Shown piece by piece: positions 35,792 to 44,339 of a DNA stretch of 64,000 bases. A model generated the notes under the pieces. The model was not told where the DNA came from and did not search any database. It saw nothing but the letters and a program-made list of their open reading frames with translations. Each line of letters starts with the position of its first letter. Position 1 is the first letter of the stretch. The position numbers and the translations under genes were made by a program. Origin of the DNA: Candidatus Thioglobus autotrophicus (GTDB lineage: Bacteria > Pseudomonadota > Gammaproteobacteria > PS1 > Pseudothioglobaceae); assembly GCF_001293165.1 (NCBI RefSeq), contig NZ_CP010552.1, positions 1,240,001 through 1,304,000 of the forward strand, read 5' to 3'.

Positions 35792-35831
35792 AACCTATGT
35801 TAATGAAATAAAACGTTGAAGCGTTTAAAGT
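35792..35831 (+). promoter_or_regulatory. napA promoter with AAC-N4-GTT site
   Basis: AACCTATGTT (35792-35801) is centred 29.5 bp from a weak -10-like TAAAGT (35826-35831). The napH-napA gap is 102 bp, so napABF can be started separately from napDGH. Confidence 0.5.
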
Positions 35832-35885
35832 TGTTAGTTCATTTTAATAGCTAATTTATTTCAATAAAATTTACGAGGAGAAGAG

Positions 35886-38429
35886 ATGGCCATCACAAGA
35901 AGAGAGTTCATTAAAAATAGTGCAATTAGCGCAACAGCTGCAACAGCTGGCGTAACCTTGCCAGGTATTGCCTTATCAAATTACAACGAAAGTGTTGACG
36001 GTATTAAGTGGGATAAAATTCCCTGTCGTTTTTGTGGCACTGGTTGTTCCGTTTTAGTAGGTACTAAAAATGGCAAAATGGTGGCCTCACAGGGTGATCC
36101 AGATGCACCAGTAAATAAAGGTCTTAACTGTGTTAAGGGTTATTTCTTATCAAAAATTATGTATGGTAAGGATCGACTTACTCAGCCTCTTCTTCGTAAG
36201 AAAAATGGTAAATATGATAAAAATGGTGATTTCACTCCAGTATCTTGGGATGAAGCATTTGACATCATGGAAGAAAAATGGAAGACCGCCCTTAATGTAT
36301 CTAAAGAAGAAAATAAAGGTAAGCCTGCTGACAAGCTAACCTCTCGTGTTGGTATGTTTGGCTCAGGACAGTGGACTGTTTGGGAGGGTTACGCAGCAAG
36401 TAAATTATTCAAAGCTGGCTTTAGATCAAATAATATCGATCCTAATGCTCGTCATTGTATGGCATCAGCAGTGGGCGCTTTTATTCGCGCCTTTGGTTCG
36501 GATGAGCCAATGGGTTGTTATGATGACTTCGAGCATGGCGATGCATTTGTGCTTTGGGGTTCGAATATGGCAGAGATGCATCCAATTTTATGGTCTCGTA
36601 TTTCTGATACTCGCCTCACCAAGAAAGACTCAGAGGTTCATGTGTTGTCAACATACGAGCATCGTTCATTTGAGTTAGCAGATAATGGCATGATCATGAA
36701 TCCGCAGTCAGATTTAGCGATTCTTAACTACATTGCAAATTACATTGTTGAAAATAAGGCTTATAACAAAGATTTTTTAAGAAAGCATGTTAATTTCAAC
36801 AAAACTCCAACTGATATTGGTTATGGATTGAGAAATGAACACCCACTGCAAAAAAATGCTAAAAATCCTAATAAAGGCAAACTGACTAAAATTAGTTGGG
36901 AAGAGTACAAAGAATCACTTAAGCCTTATACTTTAGAAAAAGCAGTTGAGATTTCAGGTGTTCCAGCAGAAAAATTAGAGCGTTTGGCTAAGCTTTATGC
37001 TGATCCAGATAAAAAAATCGTATCACTATGGACAATGGGCTTTAACCAGCATACTCGTGGTGTTTGGGTAAATGGTCTAATGTACAACGTACACCTATTA
37101 ACCGGTAAGATTTCTGAGCCTGGCAATGGTCCATTCTCACTAACTGGCCAACCTTCAGCTTGTGGTACTGCTCGTGAGGTAGGTACATTTGCTCACCGTC
37201 TACCTGCAGATTATGTCATCATGAAAAAATCACACCGTGATTTTGCTGAGAAAATTTGGAAGCTGCCAGAAGGCACAATTCCTGGTAAGAAAGGCTTGCA
37301 CGCGGTTGCACAAAGTAGAGCGCTTAAAGATGGCAAGTTGAATGTTTACTGGGTAATGTGTAATAACAACATGCAAGCCGGCCCTAATATCAACGATGAA
37401 ATGCTACCTGGTTGGAGAAATCCAGATAACTTTGTTGTAGTGTCAGACCCGTATCCAACAGTATCCGCACAAGCGGCTGATCTTATTTTGCCAACAGCAA
37501 TGTGGGCAGAAAAAGAAGGTGCATACGGTAATGCTGAAAGACGCACACAATTCTGGCGCCAGCAAGTTCAGGCACCAGGTAAAGCAAAATCTGATTTATG
37601 GCAGTTGGTTGAATTCTCCAAGAGATTTACAACGGACGACGCTTGGACAGATGAGTTGCTAGCTAAAAACCCAGAATATAAAGGTAAAAATTTATACGAT
37701 GTACTGTTTGCCAATGGTCAAGTTGATAAATTTGATAAGCAAGATATTACCGATGATCGTGGTAACAAATACGATAACAATGAAATGGATGATTTTGGCT
37801 ACTACATTCAAAAAGGATTGTTTGAAGAGTATCGCAGGTTCCAGCTTGAAGGGCCTAAAAAAGGCCATGAGCAGGCAGACTTCGATGTGTATCACAAGGC
37901 TAGAGGTTTGCGCTGGCCAGTGGTCAACGGCAAAGAAACGCTATGGCGTTACCGTGAAGGCTATGATCCATATGTTAAATCTGGTGAAGATGTTAGTTTT
38001 TATGGGAATAAAGATGGCAAGGCCAATATTATTACCGCACCATACGAGCCACCTGCAGAAGTGCCAGATGAAGAATTTGACTTATGGATGTCAACCGGAC
38101 GTGTACTTGAGCACTGGCATTCAGGCTCCATGACAAGACGTGTACCGGAGTTGTATCGCGCAGTGCCAGATGCGGTCATTTACATGCATCCAGATGATGC
38201 TAAATCACGTGGTTTAAGACGTGGTAAAAACGCTAAAGTTGTTTCTTCACGTGGTGAAATTGTTGCCATGATTGAAACCAAAGGCCGTAACAAGCCACCT
38301 AAGGGTTTGGTATTTGTACCGTGGTTCGATGCATCGCGCTTAGTTAATAAACTAATACTGGATGCGACTGATCCACTTTCTAAAGAAACGGACTACAAAA
38401 AGACGCCCGTTAAAATTGTTAAGGTATAG
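35886..38429 (+). CDS. napA: Periplasmic nitrate reductase catalytic subunit NapA
   Basis: Reduces nitrate to nitrite in the periplasm with a bis-MGD molybdenum site and one 4Fe-4S cluster. The twin-arginine signal TRREFIKNS is at the N terminus. The cluster motif [13 protein letters not shown] is at about residue 48, and [13 protein letters not shown] carries the molybdenum Cys. The 847-residue length is typical. CGAGGAG-type Shine-Dalgarno sequence precedes the ATG. napB follows after 12 bp. Confidence 0.98.
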   Translation: MAITRREFIKNSAISATAATAGVTLPGIALSNYNESVDGIKWDKIPCRFCGTGCSVLVGTKNGKMVASQGDPDAPVNKGLNCVKGYFLSKIMYGKDRLTQPLLRKKNGKYDKNGDFTPVSWDEAFDIMEEKWKTALNVSKEENKGKPADKLTSRVGMFGSGQWTVWEGYAASKLFKAGFRSNNIDPNARHCMASAVGAFIRAFGSDEPMGCYDDFEHGDAFVLWGSNMAEMHPILWSRISDTRLTKKDSEVHVLSTYEHRSFELADNGMIMNPQSDLAILNYIANYIVENKAYNKDFLRKHVNFNKTPTDIGYGLRNEHPLQKNAKNPNKGKLTKISWEEYKESLKPYTLEKAVEISGVPAEKLERLAKLYADPDKKIVSLWTMGFNQHTRGVWVNGLMYNVHLLTGKISEPGNGPFSLTGQPSACGTAREVGTFAHRLPADYVIMKKSHRDFAEKIWKLPEGTIPGKKGLHAVAQSRALKDGKLNVYWVMCNNNMQAGPNINDEMLPGWRNPDNFVVVSDPYPTVSAQAADLILPTAMWAEKEGAYGNAERRTQFWRQQVQAPGKAKSDLWQLVEFSKRFTTDDAWTDELLAKNPEYKGKNLYDVLFANGQVDKFDKQDITDDRGNKYDNNEMDDFGYYIQKGLFEEYRRFQLEGPKKGHEQADFDVYHKARGLRWPVVNGKETLWRYREGYDPYVKSGEDVSFYGNKDGKANIITAPYEPPAEVPDEEFDLWMSTGRVLEHWHSGSMTRRVPELYRAVPDAVIYMHPDDAKSRGLRRGKNAKVVSSRGEIVAMIETKGRNKPPKGLVFVPWFDASRLVNKLILDATDPLSKETDYKKTPVKIVKV

Positions 38430-38441
38430 GAGGAGATGAGC

Positions 38442-39044
38442 ATGAAAACTAAAATATTAGCACTAACAATTGCATCAGTTTTTACACTAGGATCTCAGGC
38501 TAATTTCTTTGGCAGTGGCCATAACTGGAATAATCCATTTTCAACAGTCATTGAAAATATTAAAGAGGTGGCTGAAGAGGTTAAAGAGGTTGCAACTGAT
38601 ACGGTAGATTCGGTTAAAGATGCTACAGAGGTGGTGGTTGATACAGTCACTGATGTGGCTAGTTCAGCAGCCGATGTTGTTGACGTTGCTTCTCTTCGTG
38701 GTACTCATGTACTGGATGATTTGTCAATTGCACCAGATAAAATTAAGTGGATTAAGAAAAATGTTGAGTTTGAAAGAAATTATGATGATCAGCCGCCACT
38801 AATTCCACACAAAACGGATGGCATGACAATAAATCTTAAAAAGAATAAATGTTTGAGTTGCCATAGTGATGAGAATTATAAAGAAGAAGATTCACCAAAA
38901 ATGTCAAGCACACACTTCTTTACTCGTGATGAAACACGCTTACCTGAAATGTCGCCAAGACGCTATTTTTGCCTACAGTGTCATGTTCCTCAGGCTAAGT
39001 TAGATCCTTTAGTTGACAGTAACTTTGTTAACTTAGATGAGTAG
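38442..39044 (+). CDS. napB: Diheme cytochrome NapB with long N-terminal helical insert
   Basis: NapB passes electrons to NapA through two c hemes at CLSCH and CLQCH. The ATG at 38442 is preferred because AGGAGG at 38428-38433 is 8 bp away, while the in-frame ATG at 38436 is only 2 bp from it. After the signal peptide about 50 extra residues appear, rich in Val, Glu, Asp and Thr (IKEVAEEVKEV, VDTVTDVASSAADVVDV), predicted as an amphipathic helix. Usual NapB proteins are about 150 residues; this one has about 200. The insert might bind a partner or membrane. Confidence 0.9.
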   Translation: MKTKILALTIASVFTLGSQANFFGSGHNWNNPFSTVIENIKEVAEEVKEVATDTVDSVKDATEVVVDTVTDVASSAADVVDVASLRGTHVLDDLSIAPDKIKWIKKNVEFERNYDDQPPLIPHKTDGMTINLKKNKCLSCHSDENYKEEDSPKMSSTHFFTRDETRLPEMSPRRYFCLQCHVPQAKLDPLVDSNFVNLDE

Positions 39045-39060
39045 CATTTGAGTGAGTGTC

Positions 39061-39528
39061 ATGACCAGAGCCCAACTCCTGCGAGGGGGGTGGGGCTCAA
39101 ATAAGAAATCTGTTGTTAGGCCGCCATGGGCTAAGGACGAGGCTTTGTTTACAGATTTGTGTAATCGGTGTGGTGCTTGTATAGACGCATGTCCTGAGAA
39201 GATTATCACAACAGGATCTGGAAAGTTTCCAGTGATTGATTTTAGTAAAGGTGGCTGTAGCTTTTGCAAAAAATGTGTGACATCTTGTCAGTATGACGCT
39301 TTTAGTAAGGTCGATGCACCTTGGAATTTGACGGCCAATATTAAAGACAGTTGTCTGTCTAAAATTGGCGTGGTTTGCCAGTCATGCTCTGAGGTGTGCG
39401 AGCACGGAGCTATTGAATTTAGCCTGCAAATGGGAGGTGTGCCACAAATCGCAATGGACACCAGCCATTGTAATGGTTGTGGTGAGTGTGTTTCAGTTTG
39501 CCCAAAGAGCGCCATACAATTAAATTAA
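39061..39528 (+). CDS. napF: Ferredoxin-type protein NapF
   Basis: NapF is a cytoplasmic protein with several 4Fe-4S clusters that is thought to help mature NapA. It has about 156 residues with cysteine groups CNRCGACIDACP, CSFCKKCVTSC, CQSCSEVC and CNGCGECVSVCP. The ATG at 39061 or the GTG at 39052 may start it. It is the last gene of the nap cluster, and soxY follows after 27 bp. Confidence 0.9.
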   Translation: MTRAQLLRGGWGSNKKSVVRPPWAKDEALFTDLCNRCGACIDACPEKIITTGSGKFPVIDFSKGGCSFCKKCVTSCQYDAFSKVDAPWNLTANIKDSCLSKIGVVCQSCSEVCEHGAIEFSLQMGGVPQIAMDTSHCNGCGECVSVCPKSAIQLN

Positions 39529-39555
39529 ATATATTTTATAAAAGGAGAAAATAAA

Positions 39556-39990
39556 ATGAATAGAAGAGCTGCTATAAAAATGTTAATGGGTGGTGCAGTT
39601 GCGCTATCTGGAATATTGCCGTTAAGTGCAATTGCCAACTTCATGGGTAATTTAAAAGCCGATGATGCAATCAGTAAAATTACCGGTGGAAAGCACACAG
39701 CCTCAGCTGATTTAAAGCTTAAAACCCCAAAGTTGGCTGAGAATGGATCACAAGTCCCAGTAACAGTTGATGCAACTGCATTAACAGGTGTTAAAAGTGT
39801 TTTTTTGATTGTTCATGAAAATCTTAAGCCGGTGGCTATGCGTGTAGATTTTGAATCTGCAGATGTTGCTGCTTTTGCCAGTTTCAGAGTGAAGATGGGC
39901 AAGCCTACTAAAGTTACGGCCATTGCGCATACTGCAAACGGCTTTGTAACGGCTAATGGCATTACTAAAGTTACCAAAGGTGGCTGTTAA
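39556..39990 (+). CDS. soxY: Sulfur-carrier protein SoxY
   Basis: SoxY carries sulfur intermediates covalently on a C-terminal cysteine in the periplasm. The 144-residue protein has a twin-arginine-like signal (NRRAAIKMLMGG) followed by a hydrophobic run. The C terminus reads KGGC and then stops, whereas SoxY usually ends in GGCGG, so the last two glycines are missing and the carrier Cys is the final residue. AAAGGAG precedes the ATG. soxZ follows after 21 bp. No soxAX, soxB or soxCD genes are in the window. Confidence 0.93.
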   Translation: MNRRAAIKMLMGGAVALSGILPLSAIANFMGNLKADDAISKITGGKHTASADLKLKTPKLAENGSQVPVTVDATALTGVKSVFLIVHENLKPVAMRVDFESADVAAFASFRVKMGKPTKVTAIAHTANGFVTANGITKVTKGGC

Positions 39991-40011
39991 TCTAATTAAG
40001 GAGAATTTATC

Positions 40012-40320
40012 ATGGCAAAAAAAATTAAAGCAAGAGCAAAAATGAAAAGCGGCCTTATTGAGGTTAAATATAAAATTACACACCCAATGGAAACTGGACG
40101 AAGAAAAGACAAGGCGGGAAATATTGTTGCTGAAGAATACATTAATCACATCACGATTTTAAAAAATGGTAAAGAGATGTTAAGACTATCTCCTAACTCT
40201 ACAGTATCTGCAAATCCGTACTTATTTGTTAAATTAAATGGCGCTAAAGGTGATGAAATTACCTTGTCATGGGTGAGTAATACTGGTGAAAAAAATTCAT
40301 CCACAACCAAAGTTAAATAA
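40012..40320 (+). CDS. soxZ: Sulfur-carrier partner SoxZ
   Basis: SoxZ forms the stable dimer with SoxY on which sulfur oxidation takes place. It has 102 residues with conserved KARAKMKSGLIEVKYKITHPM and the C-terminal SWVSNTGE segment. There is no signal peptide, as usual: it is exported bound to SoxY. An AGGAG site is upstream. A perfect hairpin lies just after the stop. Confidence 0.95.
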   Translation: MAKKIKARAKMKSGLIEVKYKITHPMETGRRKDKAGNIVAEEYINHITILKNGKEMLRLSPNSTVSANPYLFVKLNGAKGDEITLSWVSNTGEKNSSTTKVK

Positions 40321-40337
40321 CCAGTTAAATTATGTTT

Positions 40338-40381
40338 ACTAATAAACCCTTACTGATTAATATTGGTAAGGGTTTATTAGT
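40338..40381. repeat. Perfect 16-bp inverted repeat after soxZ
   Basis: ACTAATAAACCCTTAC (40338-40353) pairs perfectly with GTAAGGGTTTATTAGT (40366-40381). No T-run follows, so it is more likely an mRNA-stabilising or processing hairpin than a full terminator. Confidence 0.55.
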
Positions 40382-40414
40382 ATCTGGATGAATATAAAAA
40401 AAAGGGGGAGTAGC

Positions 40415-40882
40415 ATGAATACCATTATTAAAATTGGCATTATTCTAGGTGGAGGTGTTGGTGCTTATGGCATGGGGTCTTTTATGTACAACATGGGCCA
40501 TGATATGACTAACATGACAAAATCTGTTGGGCAAATGACTCAAGACGTCCACTCTATGGCAAGGAACATGAATGGCATGGCTGGAAACATGATGCAAATG
40601 GCTCAAAGCATGGTGGAAGGCCAAAAGAAAATGGGTGATGATTTTTCAAATGTTGCTAAAGATATGAATGTTATGACAAGATCGATGGCCTCAATGGGTA
40701 ATGATATGCATAAGATGGGTGGTCAAATTGCACAAATGAATGACAATATTAAAAACATGAATGGATCAATGGCTCAAATGAGTAACGATATGTCAATTAT
40801 GAATGGATCGATGTCAGGTATGCGTTACGATATTAATAAATTTACCAAACCTGAAAATATCATGATGCCTTGGCTGAGATAG
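40415..40882 (+). CDS. Methionine-rich membrane-anchored coiled protein
   Basis: I do not recognise this family. The ATG at 40415 follows an AGGGGGAG site. The 155-residue product has a single N-terminal membrane segment (IIKIGIILGGGVGAYGMG) and then a long helical region with Met about every 3-4 residues, for example MTNMTKSVGQMTQDV. I count 31 Met and no Cys, so 20% Met. Such spacing would put Met along one face of a coiled coil. Met clusters can bind copper or be oxidised. It sits between soxYZ and a diheme cytochrome, so a role in periplasmic sulfur or redox chemistry is possible but not shown. Confidence 0.75.
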   Translation: MNTIIKIGIILGGGVGAYGMGSFMYNMGHDMTNMTKSVGQMTQDVHSMARNMNGMAGNMMQMAQSMVEGQKKMGDDFSNVAKDMNVMTRSMASMGNDMHKMGGQIAQMNDNIKNMNGSMAQMSNDMSIMNGSMSGMRYDINKFTKPENIMMPWLR

Positions 40883-40891
40883 GAGTTGAAT

Positions 40892-41515
40892 ATGAATAAC
40901 AAAACCTCACTAAAAATAACTGCATTATTTTTAACACTCACATTCCAAGTGCAGGCATCTGATCCTGTTAATGGGCAAATTATTGCCGCTAAGTCATGCG
41001 ATCGATGCCATGGGGAGTTTGGCATTAGTGATGATACTGATACGCCTCATTTGGCATCACAAAGTGTTAACTATATCGTTAAGCAGTTAAAAGATTACAA
41101 GAGCAAGGCTCGCAAAGATAAGAATATGTACAAGCGTGCTAAAAAGTTAAACAATAAGCAAATGCTCGATGTTGGCGCTTGGTATGAATCTCAATTGTTA
41201 CCTGAACAAAATCCTACTCTAAGGGAGGCAATTAAAACACCTGCACTAATAAATAAAGGTGACACCAATCGCGGTATTCCGCCGTGTGATTTGTGTCATG
41301 GAAAAGATGGAAAAACTTCAATTGGATCAACGCCAGTGTTGGCAGGTCAGCAGTTTGGTTATTTACTTTCTACTATGGAGTATTTTGCAGACGGGTCTCG
41401 AAACAATGATCCAGGCGGCGCTGTGCAAAGCATTATTAGGAAGTTATCAGATGTTGAGATACAAGCGTTGGCAAAATATTATTCACATTTAGGTGGAACC
41501 GAGGTTGAGGAGTAA
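40892..41515 (+). CDS. Diheme cytochrome c (c553/c4 type)
   Basis: A periplasmic electron carrier with a signal peptide (LKITALFLTLTFQVQA) and two heme sites, CDRCH near residue 37 and CDLCH near residue 133, each with a downstream Met region. Two tandem cytochrome domains of this size are typical of c4/c553 proteins. The ATG at 40892 is preferred to the TTG at 40886 because it is better spaced from TAGGAG. It probably takes electrons from sulfur oxidation to an oxidase or to nitrate reduction; the partner is not shown. Confidence 0.88.
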   Translation: MNNKTSLKITALFLTLTFQVQASDPVNGQIIAAKSCDRCHGEFGISDDTDTPHLASQSVNYIVKQLKDYKSKARKDKNMYKRAKKLNNKQMLDVGAWYESQLLPEQNPTLREAIKTPALINKGDTNRGIPPCDLCHGKDGKTSIGSTPVLAGQQFGYLLSTMEYFADGSRNNDPGGAVQSIIRKLSDVEIQALAKYYSHLGGTEVEE

Positions 41516-41520
41516 AACCC

Positions 41521-41991
41521 CTACCAAGTGACATTCTCTATTAAAGATTGAATGAGCTTATTAGCTTTAATAGTGGGCGCTTCTGATTGTTGATCTAGTG
41601 GCTTTAGCTTTGTATACACCAGATGAGTTTGCTTAGAATTGTTACTTAGTGTGTATAGCGCAATTTTAAAAGGACAAGCTGAAATATTTAAATGATTAGC
41701 CAGTACCAATTGATGAGATATGCTGGCAGAGCAAAATTCAATAATTTCTGCCTGGTGATAAATTTCTTTTGCATTCGATATACTGTCTTTGGTGCGATTC
41801 AACATGTCACTCGCATGATATATTTTAGAGATATTAAGCGCTCTTTGTTCAATGCCATCAATCAGATTACTGCGAATATCTTCATAGGTGTTGTCAACAG
41901 ACGTACTGATAACCGTATTAGCCCATGTAGTATTTGAAAAATAAATACCAGTAATGAGTAATAAAAGTTTTGCCGTTATATTTGTTTTCAA
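41521..41991 (-). CDS. DUF302-family exported protein
   Basis: A 156-residue protein with a signal peptide (LLLLITGIYFSNTTWA) and the DUF302 pattern near EFCSASISHQLV and CPFKIALYTL. The function of DUF302 is unknown; members are often near sulfur or redox genes. It is convergent with the diheme cytochrome and divergent from fccA, so it could use promoter elements in the gap upstream of fccA. Confidence 0.7.
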   Translation of the reverse strand: MKTNITAKLLLLITGIYFSNTTWANTVISTSVDNTYEDIRSNLIDGIEQRALNISKIYHASDMLNRTKDSISNAKEIYHQAEIIEFCSASISHQLVLANHLNISACPFKIALYTLSNNSKQTHLVYTKLKPLDQQSEAPTIKANKLIQSLIENVTW

Positions 41992-42106
41992 GGATTTATA
42001 AGGTTGGTTGTTAGGGGCTTCCTTAGTTTTTTATATCACTATGGGAGAGAGGGTTTAAAAGAAAGGAAGCTTGAAAAAATATTATAGGTCAAATTTATTT
42101 CTAACG

Positions 42107-42150
42107 AAATAACCTATGTTATTTGTTTACATTAAACAACCTTATAGAAT
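42107..42150 (+). promoter_or_regulatory. fccAB promoter with perfect AAC-N4-GTT dyad
   Basis: AAATAACCTATGTTATTT (42107-42124) has 7-bp perfect arms around CTAT, the best copy in the window. A -10-like TAGAAT (42145-42150) is 29.5 bp from its centre; the predicted start is near 42157. The rest of the 41992-42264 gap has no other feature I can support, apart from a weak half-site at 42081-42090. Confidence 0.6.
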
Positions 42151-42264
42151 TAAACCTAATAATAAATTTGTTAAGCAAGTCTATACTGTTTTTTTATTAT
42201 TTAAGTGAGGGGGCTCTGCTGGTTAGTAGTAGGGGTTAATTTAATATAAACAACATGGAGTTTT

Positions 42265-42855
42265 ATGATGAAAGATACAATCATTAAATCTACACTACTA
42301 GTTGCCACATTGGCGTTAGGTTCGTATGCCCAAGCTGCGCCATCTGGCCAAGCTTTAGGCTACACATGTGCAGGTTGTCATGGTACCAATGGTGCCAGTA
42401 CAGGTAATGCTATTCCATCTATCGCAGGTTTATCTGAAACCTACATGGTAGAAACAATGAATGCATATAAGTCAGGTGATAAAGCTTCTACCATTATGGG
42501 TAGAATCGCTAAAGGTTATTCTGAAGAAGATATTGAAAATATGGCAGGTTTTTTTGCTGAGCAAGAGGTACACAAAAACACTAACCAATCTTTCGATGCA
42601 GCCAAAGCCAATGCAGGGCAGGCGTTACACGAGAAATATTGTGATAAGTGTCATACTGAAGGCGGTACTGTAGCAGATGATGATGCAGGTCAATTATCGG
42701 GTAATGCTAAGCTATTTATGCAATATTCATTGGCTGATTTCCATGATGGATCGCGCGACATGGAAAAGAAAATGGCTAAAAAAATGAAGAGAATGATGAA
42801 GAAAGATTCGGATGCATTCGATAAGCTTGTCAATTACTACACAAGTGGTCAATAG
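42265..42855 (+). CDS. fccA: Flavocytochrome c sulfide dehydrogenase, cytochrome subunit
   Basis: The diheme subunit accepts electrons from FccB after sulfide oxidation in the periplasm. The 196-residue protein has a signal peptide ending SYAQAA and heme sites CAGCH and CDKCH. The C-terminal region is rich in Lys and Met (KKMAKKMKRMMKK). fccB follows after 12 bp with an AGGAG site. The two form one operon under the AAC-N4-GTT promoter. Confidence 0.9.
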   Translation: MMKDTIIKSTLLVATLALGSYAQAAPSGQALGYTCAGCHGTNGASTGNAIPSIAGLSETYMVETMNAYKSGDKASTIMGRIAKGYSEEDIENMAGFFAEQEVHKNTNQSFDAAKANAGQALHEKYCDKCHTEGGTVADDDAGQLSGNAKLFMQYSLADFHDGSRDMEKKMAKKMKRMMKKDSDAFDKLVNYYTSGQ

Positions 42856-42867
42856 AGGAGAATACTG

Positions 42868-44166
42868 ATGAGTAAACAAAATAGAAGAAGTTTTTTAAAG
42901 ACATTAGGTCTGGGTGCGACAGCTGCAACTGCAGCAACATATGCGCCATTTGCAATTGGCGGCTCTAGCAAGAAAGTGGTTGTGATTGGTGGTGGTATGG
43001 GTGGTGCAGTTGCCGCAAAATACATTCGTATGATGGATAAGTCTGTTGAAGTTACGTTAATTGAAGCAAACGAAAATTACTTTACCTGCTTTGGCAGTAA
43101 TGAAGTATTAAGTGGTGAGCGCACCATGGATTCAATTAAGTTTGGCTATGACGGTCTTAAGGGTCATGGCGTTAACGTAGTAATTGACAAAGTTATTGAT
43201 ATTGATGCAAGCGGAAGACGCGTTAAGACAGCAAGCGGTCGTAGCTTTAATTATGATCGTTGTATCGTCTCTCCTGGTGTCTCTTTCAGATACGACAAAA
43301 TTGATGGCTATGATGAAAGTGTGGCAAATACCAAGATTACACATGCTTGGAAAGCGGGTCCACAGACAGCTTTATTGCGTGATCAAATCCAATCAATGAG
43401 AAAGGGTGGAACAGTCATCATTTCTGCGCCACCTAATCCATTCCGTTGTCCTCCAGGGCCTTATGAGCGTACCGCACAAATTGCTCATTACTTGAAGCAT
43501 AACAACCCTACAGCTAAAATTTTAGTTTTGGATGATAAGGAAAAATTCTCAAAGTTTGGATTATTTACTGCTGGCTGGAAAAAGCATTACGGCTATGGCA
43601 CGGACAACTCTATGATTGAATGGGTGAAAGGCTCTGCTGGTGGTAAGATTGAATCAGTTGATGTTGCTGGTATGACATTATCGGGTGAAGTTGACGACTA
43701 TAAAGGTGATGTAATTAATATTATCCCTGCTCAAAAAGCAGGGCATATTGCTCATGTTACTGGCTTAACTAATGATTCTGGCTGGTGCCCTATTGAAGGC
43801 AAAACTTTCGAATCAACCATTCACAAAAATATCCATGTGATTGGTGATTCAGCTATTCAGTCTCCACTACCTAAGTCTGGCTACGCAGCCAACTCAGAAG
43901 GCAAAGTGTGTGCAGCAGCAGTGGTTGCAATGCTAAATGGTGATAAAATTCCAGATCCTTCATACGTTAACACTTGTTACTCAGTTATTGCGCCAGGCGA
44001 CGGCATTTCTGTTGCGATGGTTTATAACTATGCAAATGGAAAAATTAACAAGGTTAAAGGCTCTGGTGGTTTAACACCAGGCAAGTTTGATGCCAAAGCT
44101 CGTGCAAGAGAGCAGCAAAATGGCTATTCATGGTTTGATAATATCACCAATGATACATTTGGCTAA
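42868..44166 (+). CDS. fccB: Flavocytochrome c sulfide dehydrogenase, flavoprotein subunit
   Basis: Oxidises sulfide to zero-valent sulfur with covalent FAD in the periplasm. A twin-arginine signal NRRSFLKTLGLG is at the N terminus. The FAD motif VVIGGGMGGAVAAKYI follows. The two redox cysteines appear in PFRCPPGPYER and NTCYSVI. The length of 432 residues is normal. Export as a folded flavoprotein needs the Tat system. A terminator lies after the stop. Confidence 0.95.
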   Translation: MSKQNRRSFLKTLGLGATAATAATYAPFAIGGSSKKVVVIGGGMGGAVAAKYIRMMDKSVEVTLIEANENYFTCFGSNEVLSGERTMDSIKFGYDGLKGHGVNVVIDKVIDIDASGRRVKTASGRSFNYDRCIVSPGVSFRYDKIDGYDESVANTKITHAWKAGPQTALLRDQIQSMRKGGTVIISAPPNPFRCPPGPYERTAQIAHYLKHNNPTAKILVLDDKEKFSKFGLFTAGWKKHYGYGTDNSMIEWVKGSAGGKIESVDVAGMTLSGEVDDYKGDVINIIPAQKAGHIAHVTGLTNDSGWCPIEGKTFESTIHKNIHVIGDSAIQSPLPKSGYAANSEGKVCAAAVVAMLNGDKIPDPSYVNTCYSVIAPGDGISVAMVYNYANGKINKVKGSGGLTPGKFDAKARAREQQNGYSWFDNITNDTFG

Positions 44167-44194
44167 ATAACGTCAAGTTTTAAAAAAACTTAAT

Positions 44195-44223
44195 AAGTCC
44201 GTACTCATGTAAGGACTTTTTTT
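44195..44223 (+). terminator. Terminator of fccAB
   Basis: AAGTCC (44195-44200) pairs with GGACTT (44213-44218) and seven T follow. Confidence 0.7.
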
Positions 44224-44339
44224 ATGTTTTTTTTAAATTTTATGTTTTTTCCTTTTTTTTACCTATAATCTTAATTTTATGGGTTTTGTTGACCTATTAT
44301 ATGATAATATAGTAATATTGAAAATTTGAGGAGAAAAGC

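Noticed and set aside
42061-42090. ATTATAGGTC as a second fccA regulator site
   Set aside because: It matches only the AGGT half and has no matching -10 spacing.
44291-44300. GACCTATTAT upstream of the FNR-like gene as a sixth AAC-N4-GTT promoter site
   Set aside because: Only one half matches and no -10-like sequence lies at 29.5 bp.
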